This document shows, one piece after another, positions 1 to 8,493 of a stretch of 64,000 nt of DNA. The number at the start of each line of letters is the position of its first letter. The first letter of the stretch is position 1. A program made the translations under genes and the position numbers. The DNA is taken from assembly GCF_900187445.1 (NCBI RefSeq), contig NZ_FYEB01000008.1, positions 1 to 64,000 of the forward strand. Reading direction: 5' to 3'. The notes below the pieces were generated by a model. That model saw nothing but the letters and a program-made list of their open reading frames with translations, ran no database searches and had not been told where the DNA came from. Source of the stretch: Pseudomonas sp. Irchel s3b2. GTDB lineage: Bacteria > Pseudomonadota > Gammaproteobacteria > Pseudomonadales > Pseudomonadaceae.

Positions 1-121
1 CACGGGCCAGCTGGAAGGCATAAACAATCGAATAAAGGTCATTAAGCGGATGGCGTACGGTTACCGGGACAGCGAATTCTTTTTCATGAAGATCAAGAGC
101 GTCTTTCCCGGTAATCCGTGA
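1..121 (+). mobile_element. ISL3-type transposase, C-terminal end (partial)
   Basis: An open frame enters from the left edge and stops at TGA (119-121). Its 39 residues include GQLEGINNRIKVIKRMAYGY followed by RDSEFFFMKI. This is the conserved C-terminal end of ISL3-family (DDE) transposases, including the late catalytic Glu of the 'EG.N..IK' motif. The start, the rest of the gene and the left IS end lie outside the window. No terminal inverted repeat is evident just downstream, so the right IS boundary cannot be placed. Family assignment is from motif recognition. Confidence 0.8.
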
Positions 122-127
122 AGAACC

Positions 128-153
128 AAAAAAAAGGGCGACCGAAGTCGCCC
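128..153 (-). terminator. Rho-independent terminator for ccoM
   Basis: On the minus strand this reads as GGGCGAC-TTCG-GTCGCCC followed by a run of eight T. It is a 7-bp GC stem with a stable TTCG tetraloop and a U-tract, 42 nt past the ccoM stop. It separates ccoM from the converging transposase. Confidence 0.85.
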
Positions 154-194
154 AAAATGCCTTGCGTGCTCATTGCTCCAGAAAGACCCTACGG

Positions 195-305
195 TTATTT
201 CCGCTTGTGCGAATCCTTCCAGATAAAAAATCCAACCCCTGCAAAAAACAGAACCATGAGGCCGACTGTCAGCACTCCGGCGATCACCACGTTGTCGAAA
301 AACAT
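195..305 (-). CDS. ccoM: CcoM, small single-helix subunit of cbb3 cytochrome c oxidase
   Basis: A 36-residue frame, MFFDNVVIAGVLTVGLMV then LFFAGVGFFIWKDSHKRK. It has one hydrophobic helix (about residues 6-29) and a basic C-terminus. This matches my recollection of CcoM of Pseudomonas stutzeri, a one-helix subunit that stabilises the cbb3-type terminal oxidase in the inner membrane. The start is supported by a strong AGGAGG seven bases upstream of ATG. A terminator follows and two ANR-like sites precede it, fitting low-oxygen induction. The ccoNOPQ genes are not in the window, so this is a detached subunit gene. Confidence 0.85.
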   Translation of the reverse strand: MFFDNVVIAGVLTVGLMVLFFAGVGFFIWKDSHKRK

Positions 306-370
306 GATTGGCCTCCTGCACTTGCCTTGTTGCGATGGGGCTAAGTTAACCAATCGGGCAGAAGAGAAAA

Positions 371-384
371 TTGACCGGGATCAA
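371..384 (-). promoter_or_regulatory. ANR/FNR box upstream of ccoM
   Basis: On the minus strand the site reads TTGATCCCGGTCAA, matching 9 of 10 fixed positions of the FNR/ANR consensus TTGAT-N4-ATCAA. Its centre is about 72 nt upstream of the ccoM ATG. If it sits at -41.5, the start of transcription would be near 336, and a -10-like TAACTT (344-349, minus strand) is correctly placed. Confidence 0.7.
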
Positions 385-420
385 TGCCGCCCGAGACGGG
401 GCGTAAAGGAAGGGAAATAA

Positions 421-434
421 CTGACCTGCATCAA
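421..434 (-). promoter_or_regulatory. Second, weaker ANR-like site
   Basis: On the minus strand this reads TTGATGCAGGTCAG, 8 of 10 fixed ANR positions. Its centre is 50 bp (about five helical turns) from the better site at 371-384. A second phased site is plausible but weaker. Confidence 0.4.
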
Positions 435-449
435 CCGATGCAGGGTATT

Positions 450-611
450 TCAACGCTTTTTCGGTTTGTTCTTCGGCTTTTTTTTCGCTTTGCCCAACGG
501 CATCGCCTGCTCGAACGCCTGACGCACTTCGTTCAGGCGCTTTTCATTAAGGTCATGAACACGTTTGGCGCGTTCAGCGTTGAGGTCGATCAGTTTGTCA
601 TCTTGGCTCAT
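450..611 (-). CDS. Small Lys-rich hypothetical protein
   Basis: The frame encodes MSQDDKLIDLNAERAKRVHD onward, about 53 residues. It has a charged, probably helical first half and a strongly basic C-terminal tail (KAKKKPKNKPKKR). The open frame extends upstream to 653 (67 residues), but neither start has a convincing ribosome binding site. The MSQDDK start was chosen because the extra N-terminus is unremarkable. I recognise it only as the kind of small conserved pseudomonad protein with no known role. The basic tail could bind nucleic acid, which is inference. Confidence 0.6.
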   Translation of the reverse strand: MSQDDKLIDLNAERAKRVHDLNEKRLNEVRQAFEQAMPLGKAKKKPKNKPKKR

Positions 612-715
612 GGCGTTCAGTGCGTCGCTTGGAAATGAATTCAGCTGCCGCATCGCTCGGCAGGATTACGCCAATAATGCGGTCTGGCGCGGGCGCTGAC
701 CAGCGGTCCGACACT

Positions 716-1057
716 TCAGATCTCGATATCGACCCACAACCCCTGACGCGGCTGATTCTCCATCAACGGCACCACCGGCACGGTGTTGTCGGCATTAAGC
801 TCACTGCCGGGGATCGCCAGGTGTTCTTCAGGATCTTCATCGGCCTCACGGCGCCGCCGCTCTTGCTCTTGTTTGCGACGTTGTTCCTCGCGCAGTTGCA
901 GGCCCGCCTCTTCCGGATCGCGCTTTTGCAGGTCGATGGTGCTTTCGTTGGAGCTTTCCTGCACCGGCACCACGGGCGGAATATCCGGGCGCTGGCGGAT
1001 CGGATCCTGCTGTGAAGTGATCGGGACGGCGCTCAAGGGGAGCATCGGTGGCAACAT
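716..1057 (-). CDS. Hypothetical charged protein
   Basis: The 113-residue product is rich in Pro and charged residues. Its central stretch (about residues 45-75) is dense in Glu, Gln and Arg and would form a charged helix or short coiled coil. It has no signal peptide or membrane segment. The start is well supported by AGGAGA 7 bases upstream of ATG (minus strand). I know no function. It is transcribed divergently from rapA, with about 230 bp between them. Confidence 0.7.
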   Translation of the reverse strand: MLPPMLPLSAVPITSQQDPIRQRPDIPPVVPVQESSNESTIDLQKRDPEEAGLQLREEQRRKQEQERRRREADEDPEEHLAIPGSELNADNTVPVVPLMENQPRQGLWVDIEI

Positions 1058-1286
1058 ATTATTAGTCTCCTGTCAGCAGGCTGTCGGCTGCGGGGATGGC
1101 GACTTGAGCCATCGGTCGCAAACTTGTAATCCACTTGGCACCACAGGAGCTGGCGCAGCCTGCGATCTTTTGATCTTCATCTCCCGAAAAGTTCGCATCC
1201 GCCCTCAGCGCACGCATGTAATCCTTTGGTCCTGCAGGCTCATTCCGTTAAGATAGCCCGCTTTTTCAAGGTGGGAGTCAGGCAGC

Positions 1287-4133
1287 ATGGCGCAGCAGTA
1301 TCAACCGGGGCAACGCTGGATCAGTGACAGCGAAGCCGAGCTGGGTTTAGGCACCGTTCTGGCACAGGACGGCCGCTTGTTGACCGTGCTCTACCCGGCC
1401 ACTGGCGAGACCCGCCAGTACGCGCTACGGAATGCGCCCCTCACCCGCGTGCGGTTTTCGCCGGGTGACAGCATCACTCACTTCGAAGGCTGGAAACTGA
1501 CCGTCCAGGAAGTCGACGACGTCGATGGCCTGCTGGTCTACCACGGCCTCAACGCGCAGAACGAAGTGGTCACCCTGCCGGAAACCCAACTGTCGAACTT
1601 CATTCAGTTCCGTCTGGCCAGCGACCGTTTGTTCGCCGGACAGATCGACCCGCTCGCCTGGTTCTCCCTGCGATACAACACCCTGGAACACACCAGCCGC
1701 CAGTTGCAGTCCTCCCTTTGGGGCCTGGGCGGCGTGCGGGCGCAACCGATCGCGCACCAATTGCACATCGCCCGTGAAGTCGCCGACCGTATCGCACCAC
1801 GCGTTCTGCTGGCAGACGAAGTGGGCCTGGGCAAGACCATCGAAGCCGGTCTGGTGATCCATCGCCAACTGCTCTCGGGCCGCGCCAACCGCGTGTTGAT
1901 CCTGGTGCCGGAAAACCTCCAGCACCAGTGGCTGGTGGAGATGCGCCGCCGCTTCAACCTGCAAGTCGCGCTGTTCGACGAAGAACGCTTTATCGAAAGC
2001 GATGCCGCCAACCCGTTCGAAGACACCCAGCTTGCATTGGTTGCGCTCGAATGGCTGGTGGACGACGAAAAAGCCCAGGACGCACTGTTCGCGGCCGGCT
2101 GGGATTTGCTGGTGGTCGACGAAGCGCACCACCTGGTGTGGCACGAAGACCAGGTCAGCCCTCAGTATTCGCTGGTGGAACAGCTTGCTGAAGTCATTCC
2201 TGGCGTATTGCTGCTGACCGCGACCCCGGAACAACTGGGTCAGGACAGCCACTTCGCCCGTCTGCGCCTGCTCGATCCGAACCGTTTTCATGACCTGCAC
2301 GCCTTCCGCGCCGAGAGCGAAAACTATCGCCCGGTGGCCGAAGCCGTTCAGGAGTTGCTGGACCAGGGGCGTCTGTCGCCTGAAGCGCACAAAACCATCC
2401 ACGGTTTCCTCGGCAACGAAGGCGAAGCCCTGCTGAGCGCCGTCAACGATGGCGATACCGAAGCCAGCGCCCGTCTGGTCCGCGAACTGCTGGACCGTCA
2501 CGGCACCGGCCGCGTGCTGTTCCGTAATACCCGCGCCGCCGTGCAGGGTTTCCCGGAACGCAAACTGCACCCGTACCCGCTGCCGTGCCCGGCCGAATAC
2601 CTCGAACTGCCATTGGGCGATCACGCCGAGCTGTACCCGGAAGTCAGCTTCCAGGCCCAGCCGGACGCCAACGAAGAAGAGCGCTGGTGGAAATTCGATC
2701 CACGCGTCGAGTGGCTGATCGACACTCTGAAAATGCTCAAACGCACCAAAGTGCTGGTGATCTGCGCCCACGCCGAAACCGCCATGGACCTGGAAGACGC
2801 CCTGCGCGTGCGCTCCGGCATTCCGGCCACGGTCTTCCACGAAGGCATGAACATCCTCGAGCGTGACCGCGCCGCTGCCTATTTCGCTGACGAAGAATTC
2901 GGCGCTCAGGTGCTGATCTGCTCGGAAATCGGCAGTGAAGGTCGCAACTTCCAGTTCTCGCACCACCTGGTGCTGTTCGATCTGCCGTCGCACCCGGACC
3001 TGCTGGAGCAGCGTATCGGTCGTCTCGACCGGATCGGTCAGAAGCACATCATCGAACTGCACGTGCCGTATCTGGAAACCAGCCCGCAAGAACGGCTGTT
3101 CCAGTGGTACCACGAAGCGCTGAACGCGTTCCTCAACACCTGCCCGACCGGCAACGCCTTGCAGCATCAGTTCGGCCCGCGCCTGCTGCCGCTGCTGGAA
3201 GCCGCCGATGACGGCGAGTGGCAAGCGCTGATCGACGAAGCCCGCGCCGAGCGTGAGCGTCTGGAAGCCGAACTGCACACCGGTCGTGACCGCTTGCTGG
3301 AGCTCAACTCTGGCGGCGCTGGCGAAGGTGATGCACTGGTCGAGGACATTCTTGAGCAAGACGATCAGTTCGCCCTGCCGATCTACATGGAAACCCTGTT
3401 CGACGCCTTCGGCATCGACAGCGAAGACCATTCGGAAAACGCGCTGATCCTCAAGCCAAGCGAAAAAATGCTCGACGCCAGCTTCCCGCTGGGCGACGAC
3501 GAAGGCGTGACCATCACCTACGACCGTAACCAGGCGCTGTCTCGCGAGGACATGCAGTTCATCACCTGGGAACACCCGATGGTTCAGGGCGGCATGGACC
3601 TGGTCCTGTCCGGTTCGATGGGCAACACCGCCGTGGCGCTGATCAAGAACAAGGCGCTGAAACCGGGCACCGTGTTGCTGGAACTGCTCTACGTCAGCGA
3701 AGTAGTTGCCCCGCGTTCGCTGCAACTGGGCCGTTACCTGCCGCCGGCCGCCCTGCGCTGCCTGCTCGACGCCAACGGCAACGACCTGTCGACACGCGTG
3801 TCGTTCGAAACCCTGAACGATCAACTGGAAAGCGTGCCCCGCGCCAGCGCCAATAAGTTCATCCAGGCCCAGCGCGACCAGCTGACACCACGGATCAACG
3901 CCGGCGAAGAGAAAATCACCCCGCGTCACGCCGAGCGCGTGGCCGAGGCGCAACGCCGCCTGGCGGCGGATACCGACGAAGAACTGGCACGCCTGACCGC
4001 CTTGCAAGCGGTCAACCCGACCGTGCGCGACAGCGAACTGGTTGCCCTGCGCAAGCAACGTGAGCAAGGCCTGGCCATGCTCGACAAAGCAGCGCTGCGA
4101 CTGGAAGCGATTCGGGTGTTGGTGGCGGGTTAA
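1287..4133 (+). CDS. rapA: RapA, RNA polymerase-associated SNF2-type ATPase
   Basis: The 948-residue product has the full length of RapA (HepA), the Swi2/Snf2 ATPase that binds core RNA polymerase and recycles it after termination. It opens with the RapA N-terminal Tudor-like region (QYQPGQRWISDSEAELGLGT). Helicase lobe 1 has Walker A DEVGLGKTIEAG (about residue 177) and DEAHH (about 279). Lobe 2 has the late helicase motifs (SEGRNFQ and QRIGRLDRIGQ). A long RapA-specific C-terminal region follows. The ATG is preceded by GGGAG. It is a single-gene unit with its own terminator. The call is secure. Confidence 0.97.
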   Translation: MAQQYQPGQRWISDSEAELGLGTVLAQDGRLLTVLYPATGETRQYALRNAPLTRVRFSPGDSITHFEGWKLTVQEVDDVDGLLVYHGLNAQNEVVTLPETQLSNFIQFRLASDRLFAGQIDPLAWFSLRYNTLEHTSRQLQSSLWGLGGVRAQPIAHQLHIAREVADRIAPRVLLADEVGLGKTIEAGLVIHRQLLSGRANRVLILVPENLQHQWLVEMRRRFNLQVALFDEERFIESDAANPFEDTQLALVALEWLVDDEKAQDALFAAGWDLLVVDEAHHLVWHEDQVSPQYSLVEQLAEVIPGVLLLTATPEQLGQDSHFARLRLLDPNRFHDLHAFRAESENYRPVAEAVQELLDQGRLSPEAHKTIHGFLGNEGEALLSAVNDGDTEASARLVRELLDRHGTGRVLFRNTRAAVQGFPERKLHPYPLPCPAEYLELPLGDHAELYPEVSFQAQPDANEEERWWKFDPRVEWLIDTLKMLKRTKVLVICAHAETAMDLEDALRVRSGIPATVFHEGMNILERDRAAAYFADEEFGAQVLICSEIGSEGRNFQFSHHLVLFDLPSHPDLLEQRIGRLDRIGQKHIIELHVPYLETSPQERLFQWYHEALNAFLNTCPTGNALQHQFGPRLLPLLEAADDGEWQALIDEARAERERLEAELHTGRDRLLELNSGGAGEGDALVEDILEQDDQFALPIYMETLFDAFGIDSEDHSENALILKPSEKMLDASFPLGDDEGVTITYDRNQALSREDMQFITWEHPMVQGGMDLVLSGSMGNTAVALIKNKALKPGTVLLELLYVSEVVAPRSLQLGRYLPPAALRCLLDANGNDLSTRVSFETLNDQLESVPRASANKFIQAQRDQLTPRINAGEEKITPRHAERVAEAQRRLAADTDEELARLTALQAVNPTVRDSELVALRKQREQGLAMLDKAALRLEAIRVLVAG

Positions 4134-4161
4134 GTCTTTCTGCTCCACCGCTATAAAAAAG

Positions 4162-4190
4162 AAGGCCCGCAGCGATGCGGGCCTTTTTTT
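4162..4190 (+). terminator. Terminator of rapA
   Basis: AAGGCCCGCAGCGATGCGGGCC followed by a T-run: an 8-bp stem around a short loop, about 28 nt past the rapA stop. Confidence 0.9.
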
Positions 4191-4220
4191 GTCTGCTTGA
4201 TTGTTGCGGTGTTCTTGAGG

Positions 4221-4320
4221 GCCTCATCGCGGGCAAGCCCGCTCCCATAGGGCTTCGGGTGAATACAAGTTTTGTGAACAACCGAGATCACTGTGGGAGC
4301 GGACTTGCCCGCGATGGCGG
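4221..4320. repeat. REP inverted pair (REPIN)
   Basis: Two inverted REP units (about 4226-4247 and 4294-4315, 22-nt arms with one or two mismatches) built on ATCGCGGGCAAG/CTTGCCCGCGAT. They lie between the converging ends of rapA and the MFS gene. The right unit abuts the stop codon of the latter. Confidence 0.85.
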
Positions 4321-5670
4321 TTAAGCAGTCGCCGCAGAACCCACAGGCTCAACCACCGCCACCAACCCTTCCTTCATCCGCATGGCATCGCGTACAAAAC
4401 ACCGCGAGGCCAAAAACAGAAACACCATGGTAAAGAACAGCGCCACCGGAATCAGATACATCGCATCATGCAAACCAACAGCCTTGAACGCTTCAGTCAT
4501 CTGCTCGGCGCCAGCCGAGAGCATCGCGCTGTGCGCGAAGTGATCCGACAATCCGCCTACCACTACCGGCCCCAATCCCCCACCCAGCAGATATAACCCG
4601 GCAAAGAACAACGCCATCGCCGTCGCCCGCAGGCGCGGTTCGACCACGTCCTGAATCGCCGTGTACACGCAGGTGTAGAAGTTGTAGGCAAACAACCAAC
4701 CCAGACTGAACACTGCAACAAATACCCCAATCTCGATCCGCCCGGCATGCAGCGCCCAGGCGGTGCACACGGTTGAAATGATCAGGCTGAACGCCGCGAA
4801 CAGCAGCCGCCCATTGGCCACCCGCTGGTGAATCTTGTCGGCAATCCAGCCGCCAAGCGTCAGGCCGAACAACCCGGTCACCCCGACAATCACCCCGGTC
4901 GCCACCGCTGCGTCCTGCAATGGCATCAGGAAATAACGCTGCAGCATCGGCACCAGAAACGAATTGCAGGCATAGGTGGCGAAGTTGAAGCACAGCCCCG
5001 CCATCACCAGCCACAGGAAAGTCGGCACTGCCAGTACTCGTCGGATCGGCCGGTCCACGCGTTCCTGAGACACTTGCACGCTTTCCGCCGCGCCGCGTTT
5101 TGGCTCTTTGATGAAGAACATGAAGACCGCCAGGATCAGCCCCGGCACCGCCGCGATGAAAAACGGCGCGCGCCAGCTGTCGAACGCCTTGACCATCCAG
5201 CCGATGGTGAAGAACGCCAGCAGCAACCCCAGCGGCAGGCCAAGCATGAAAATGCCCATGGCCCGAGCCCGACGATGAGCCGGGAACAAATCGCCGATCA
5301 GCGAGTTGGCGGCCGGTGCATAACTGGCCTCACCGATGCCGATGCCCATGCGAACGATCAAAAAGCTCCAGAAGCTGCCCACCAAACCGTTGACCGCGGT
5401 CAGCCCGCTCCATGCCGCCAGGCCCCAGCCCATCAACTTGCTGCGCGAACCGGTGTCGGCCAAGCGCCCCAGGGGCAGGCCGGCAATGGCGTAAACGATA
5501 GTGAATGCAGTCCCGATGATCCCCAACTGAAAGTCGCTGAGGTGCCACTCCATGCGGATCGGCTCGATGATGATCGCCGGAATGGTGCGGTCGAAGAAGT
5601 TGAACAGGTTGGCCAGGAACAGCAGGAACAGAATGCGCCAGGCATTCGCCGCTTGGGTCGAGTTCTGCAT
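4321..5670 (-). CDS. MFS transporter, spinster-like
   Basis: The 449-residue protein has about 12 hydrophobic segments and major-facilitator signatures: NFFDRTIPAIIIEP in helix 1, GRLADTGSRSKLMGWG between helices 2 and 3, and RMGIGIGEASYAPA in helix 4. The last two match the spinster-type subgroup, whose members move lipids, sugars or organic anions. The substrate cannot be inferred. The start is ATG 5670 with an AGAGAC-type purine tract upstream. It is monocistronic, between a REP pair and the divergent c-di-GMP gene. Confidence 0.85.
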   Translation of the reverse strand: MQNSTQAANAWRILFLLFLANLFNFFDRTIPAIIIEPIRMEWHLSDFQLGIIGTAFTIVYAIAGLPLGRLADTGSRSKLMGWGLAAWSGLTAVNGLVGSFWSFLIVRMGIGIGEASYAPAANSLIGDLFPAHRRARAMGIFMLGLPLGLLLAFFTIGWMVKAFDSWRAPFFIAAVPGLILAVFMFFIKEPKRGAAESVQVSQERVDRPIRRVLAVPTFLWLVMAGLCFNFATYACNSFLVPMLQRYFLMPLQDAAVATGVIVGVTGLFGLTLGGWIADKIHQRVANGRLLFAAFSLIISTVCTAWALHAGRIEIGVFVAVFSLGWLFAYNFYTCVYTAIQDVVEPRLRATAMALFFAGLYLLGGGLGPVVVGGLSDHFAHSAMLSAGAEQMTEAFKAVGLHDAMYLIPVALFFTMVFLFLASRCFVRDAMRMKEGLVAVVEPVGSAATA

Positions 5671-5950
5671 GGGTCCGTCTCTTTATTGTTATTGGGGCTT
5701 CACTGCCAACGCATTCGAGCCCGGAACCGTCAATCTAATCAGGCCCACCAGTGCTGTCTGTAATTATTCGTAAAGCTGATACCCACCCATGGCAGCCAAC
5801 GCGGCCCATTCAACAATTCATTTCCAATTGCTCTAGAGGCCATTCCAAAAACATTGGCATTAATGTGCCACCACCCCTTGCGCTTCATACAAGGCCTCTA
5901 TACTGCAAGCATTCGCCTGCGTGCATGGCGCAGGCCAGGATGACTCAGAG

Positions 5951-8245
5951 ATGGAACATGCTATGGAGTGGCTTGGTTTGCATTTCATGACCGGGCTGCC
6001 AGAGAGCGGGCAGGTCATACTCGATTGCACCCATAACCCTTTGCTGGTGTTGCTGGCCTATCTGGTGGCCTGCACGGCCGGCTTCGCCACGCTGGACATG
6101 ACCGAGCGGGTCGGACATGTGGAAAAATCCGCCTCTCAACGACTCTGGCGCTGGGTCGGTGCCGGGTGTCTGGCAGGCGGTATCTGGGCCATGCATTTCA
6201 TCAGCATGCTGGCGTTCCAGGCACCGATCGAAATCCATTACCACCTGCCCACCACCCTGCTCTCGCTGTTGTTCGCCCTGACCGCCTCATGGCTGGCCAT
6301 GCGTACCCTCAGCCATCCTCAGCTGAATTTCTGGCAATACCTGCGGGCCGCGGTGTGGATTGGCCTGGGCATCGCAACCATGCACTACGTGGGGATGGCC
6401 GCCCTGCGATCGAATGCACTGATCTATTACCAACCCGTGCTGTTCGCCCTCTCCATCGTGATCGCCATCAGTGCCAGCCTGGCTGCCCTGTTGATTTCCA
6501 GTCATTTGCGCGATGGCACCGGCCTGTTTCATCAACTGCTCAAATACACCGCCAGCCTGGTGCTCGGGGCCGGCATCGTCAGCATGCATTTCACCGGCAT
6601 GGCGGCGCTCAGCCTGGTACTGCCCGATGGCAGTCTTCAACCGCTGCCCGGCGACAACAATCATCTGCAACTAGGGTTGACGGTGGCAGTCATGACGCTG
6701 CTGATCATCGGCAGCAGTATCAGCGCTGCATGGGCGGACAAGAAGCTGCAACACAAAGAACATGACCTGCAGCGGGTCAACGCCCTGCTCAGTCAGCTGG
6801 ATCAAGCGCGCATGTCGCTGCAACAGGTGGCGCATTACGACCCCTTGACTAACCTGATCAACCGCCGAGGCTTCAGCCAGATCTTCGCCGAGAAACTCAT
6901 CGAGAAAACCAACGAAGGCGGCATGCTGGCGGTGATGTTCCTCGACATTGACCACTTCAAGCGGATCAATGACAGCCTCGGCCATGATGCCGGCGATGAA
7001 TTGCTCAAAGTGCTGGCCAGCCACATCAAGGCCTCGGTGCGCAGTCACGAAGACGTGGTGGCGCGCTTCGGAGGCGATGAATTCTGCATCCTCATCACCC
7101 TGTACGACCGTGAAGAAGCGCGGCAAATGGCCCAGCGCATCATGTTGAAAATGAAGGAACCCATCGAATTGTCCGGACGGCGCATGGTCATGACCACCAG
7201 CATCGGCATCAGCCTGTTTCCGGAAGACGGCAAGACCTGCGAAGAACTGCTGAAAAACGCCGACCTGGCGCTGTACCAGTCCAAAGACTGCGGTCGTAAC
7301 GCCCTGCATTTTTTCAGTTCAAACCTGAAAACCCGCGCCACCCTGGAATTGCAACTTGAAGAGGAACTGCGCCACGCCCTGCGTGAAAACACCGGGTTGA
7401 TGCTGTATTACCAACCGATCTATGACCTGCGAATCGGCCAGGTCACCAAACTTGAAGCGCTGATTCGCTGGCAACATCCGGTTCACGGATTGCTCACCCC
7501 GGATCGGTTCATCGCCATTGCCGAAGCCAACGGTCTGATCGCCGAACTGGACAACTGGGTGTTGCGCAAGGCCTGCGAGGACTTGGGCGAGCTGTCCCGC
7601 CACGATTGCGAAGACCTCAAAATCGCGGTGAATTGCTCGCCCCTGAACCTGGCGCGAGAAGAACTGGCCAATGAAATCGAACATGCCCTGCACGTCTTCG
7701 GGGTGGCGCCACACCGGCTGGAACTGGAAGTGACCGAGAATGCGCTAATGGGCAATATCACCAACACTCTGGTATTGCTGCGGCAGATTCGCGCCCTCGG
7801 CATTTCGTTGTCGATCGATGACTTCGGCACCGGCTATTCATCCCTGGCCTACCTCAGGCGCCTGCCATTGAACACGCTGAAGATCGATCGCTCGTTCATT
7901 CAGGACATCCCCAAGGCGACTCAGGACATGGAAATCGTCCAGGCCATTATCGTCATGGCCCATACCCTGCATTTGCAGGTCGTCACCGAAGGCGTCGAAA
8001 CCTTCGAGCAATACGACTTTCTCGAACGCCACGGCTGCGATTTCGTTCAGGGCTACCTGCTCAGCCGTCCGGTGCCGCTGGCCGAACTGCGTCCGGTGCT
8101 GGCTGAAATCAACCAGCGCAAGCACATGCACACCATCAATCCTCTGAGTCTGGCTCGCGGTATAGCTGCACTAGCGTCGACGGATCCTTTTCCAGAAACC
8201 TCTGCCCCCCATGGAGGCGCATCAGTTGTGCGGCCAATCCGCTGA
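5951..8245 (+). CDS. MHYT-GGDEF-EAL cyclic-di-GMP protein
   Basis: About 764 residues from ATG 5951, with AGGA ten bases upstream (an in-frame start at 5921 is also open). The N-terminal membrane domain carries the three MHYT repeats (MHFISM, MHYVGM, MHFTGM), a predicted Cu-linked sensor of O2, CO or NO. A GGDEF domain with intact RFGGDEF follows, then an EAL domain with KLEALIRW, DDFGTGYSSL and KIDRSFI. Both catalytic motifs look intact, so it could make and degrade c-di-GMP. The layout is that of P. aeruginosa MucR/NbdA-type proteins. Orthology to either is not claimed. Confidence 0.92.
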   Translation: MEHAMEWLGLHFMTGLPESGQVILDCTHNPLLVLLAYLVACTAGFATLDMTERVGHVEKSASQRLWRWVGAGCLAGGIWAMHFISMLAFQAPIEIHYHLPTTLLSLLFALTASWLAMRTLSHPQLNFWQYLRAAVWIGLGIATMHYVGMAALRSNALIYYQPVLFALSIVIAISASLAALLISSHLRDGTGLFHQLLKYTASLVLGAGIVSMHFTGMAALSLVLPDGSLQPLPGDNNHLQLGLTVAVMTLLIIGSSISAAWADKKLQHKEHDLQRVNALLSQLDQARMSLQQVAHYDPLTNLINRRGFSQIFAEKLIEKTNEGGMLAVMFLDIDHFKRINDSLGHDAGDELLKVLASHIKASVRSHEDVVARFGGDEFCILITLYDREEARQMAQRIMLKMKEPIELSGRRMVMTTSIGISLFPEDGKTCEELLKNADLALYQSKDCGRNALHFFSSNLKTRATLELQLEEELRHALRENTGLMLYYQPIYDLRIGQVTKLEALIRWQHPVHGLLTPDRFIAIAEANGLIAELDNWVLRKACEDLGELSRHDCEDLKIAVNCSPLNLAREELANEIEHALHVFGVAPHRLELEVTENALMGNITNTLVLLRQIRALGISLSIDDFGTGYSSLAYLRRLPLNTLKIDRSFIQDIPKATQDMEIVQAIIVMAHTLHLQVVTEGVETFEQYDFLERHGCDFVQGYLLSRPVPLAELRPVLAEINQRKHMHTINPLSLARGIAALASTDPFPETSAPHGGASVVRPIR

Positions 8246-8493
8246 CCGGAATCCAGCCGACTCCGGCAAATCCAGCGAAGCTAACGTTGCCATCATTTAG
8301 CCTCCTTTTGATTAAAGATCATCGAATATTGGCCGATTCATCATGATTAAGGAAAGGATTCCCCCGAGCGACGCTCAGGCCCAGGCCCTGACGCTTGGGT
8401 CACCTTCGCGCTGCAAAAAGACGCGAGATCCATTCCGTGATGACTCGATGACACCTTGTCGCCGAGCCGACCACTCCAGGTATATGGCGCACA

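Noticed and set aside
1425..4148. 907-residue frame antisense to rapA
   Set aside because: A shadow frame caused by high GC3 in rapA: no domain, low-complexity His/Gln/Val composition, and the sense gene is certain.
5855..5890. Sigma-54-like TGGCA element before the MHYT gene
   Set aside because: TGGCATTAATGTGCCA is a palindrome, but no TTGC lies at the right distance, so the -24/-12 pattern fails.
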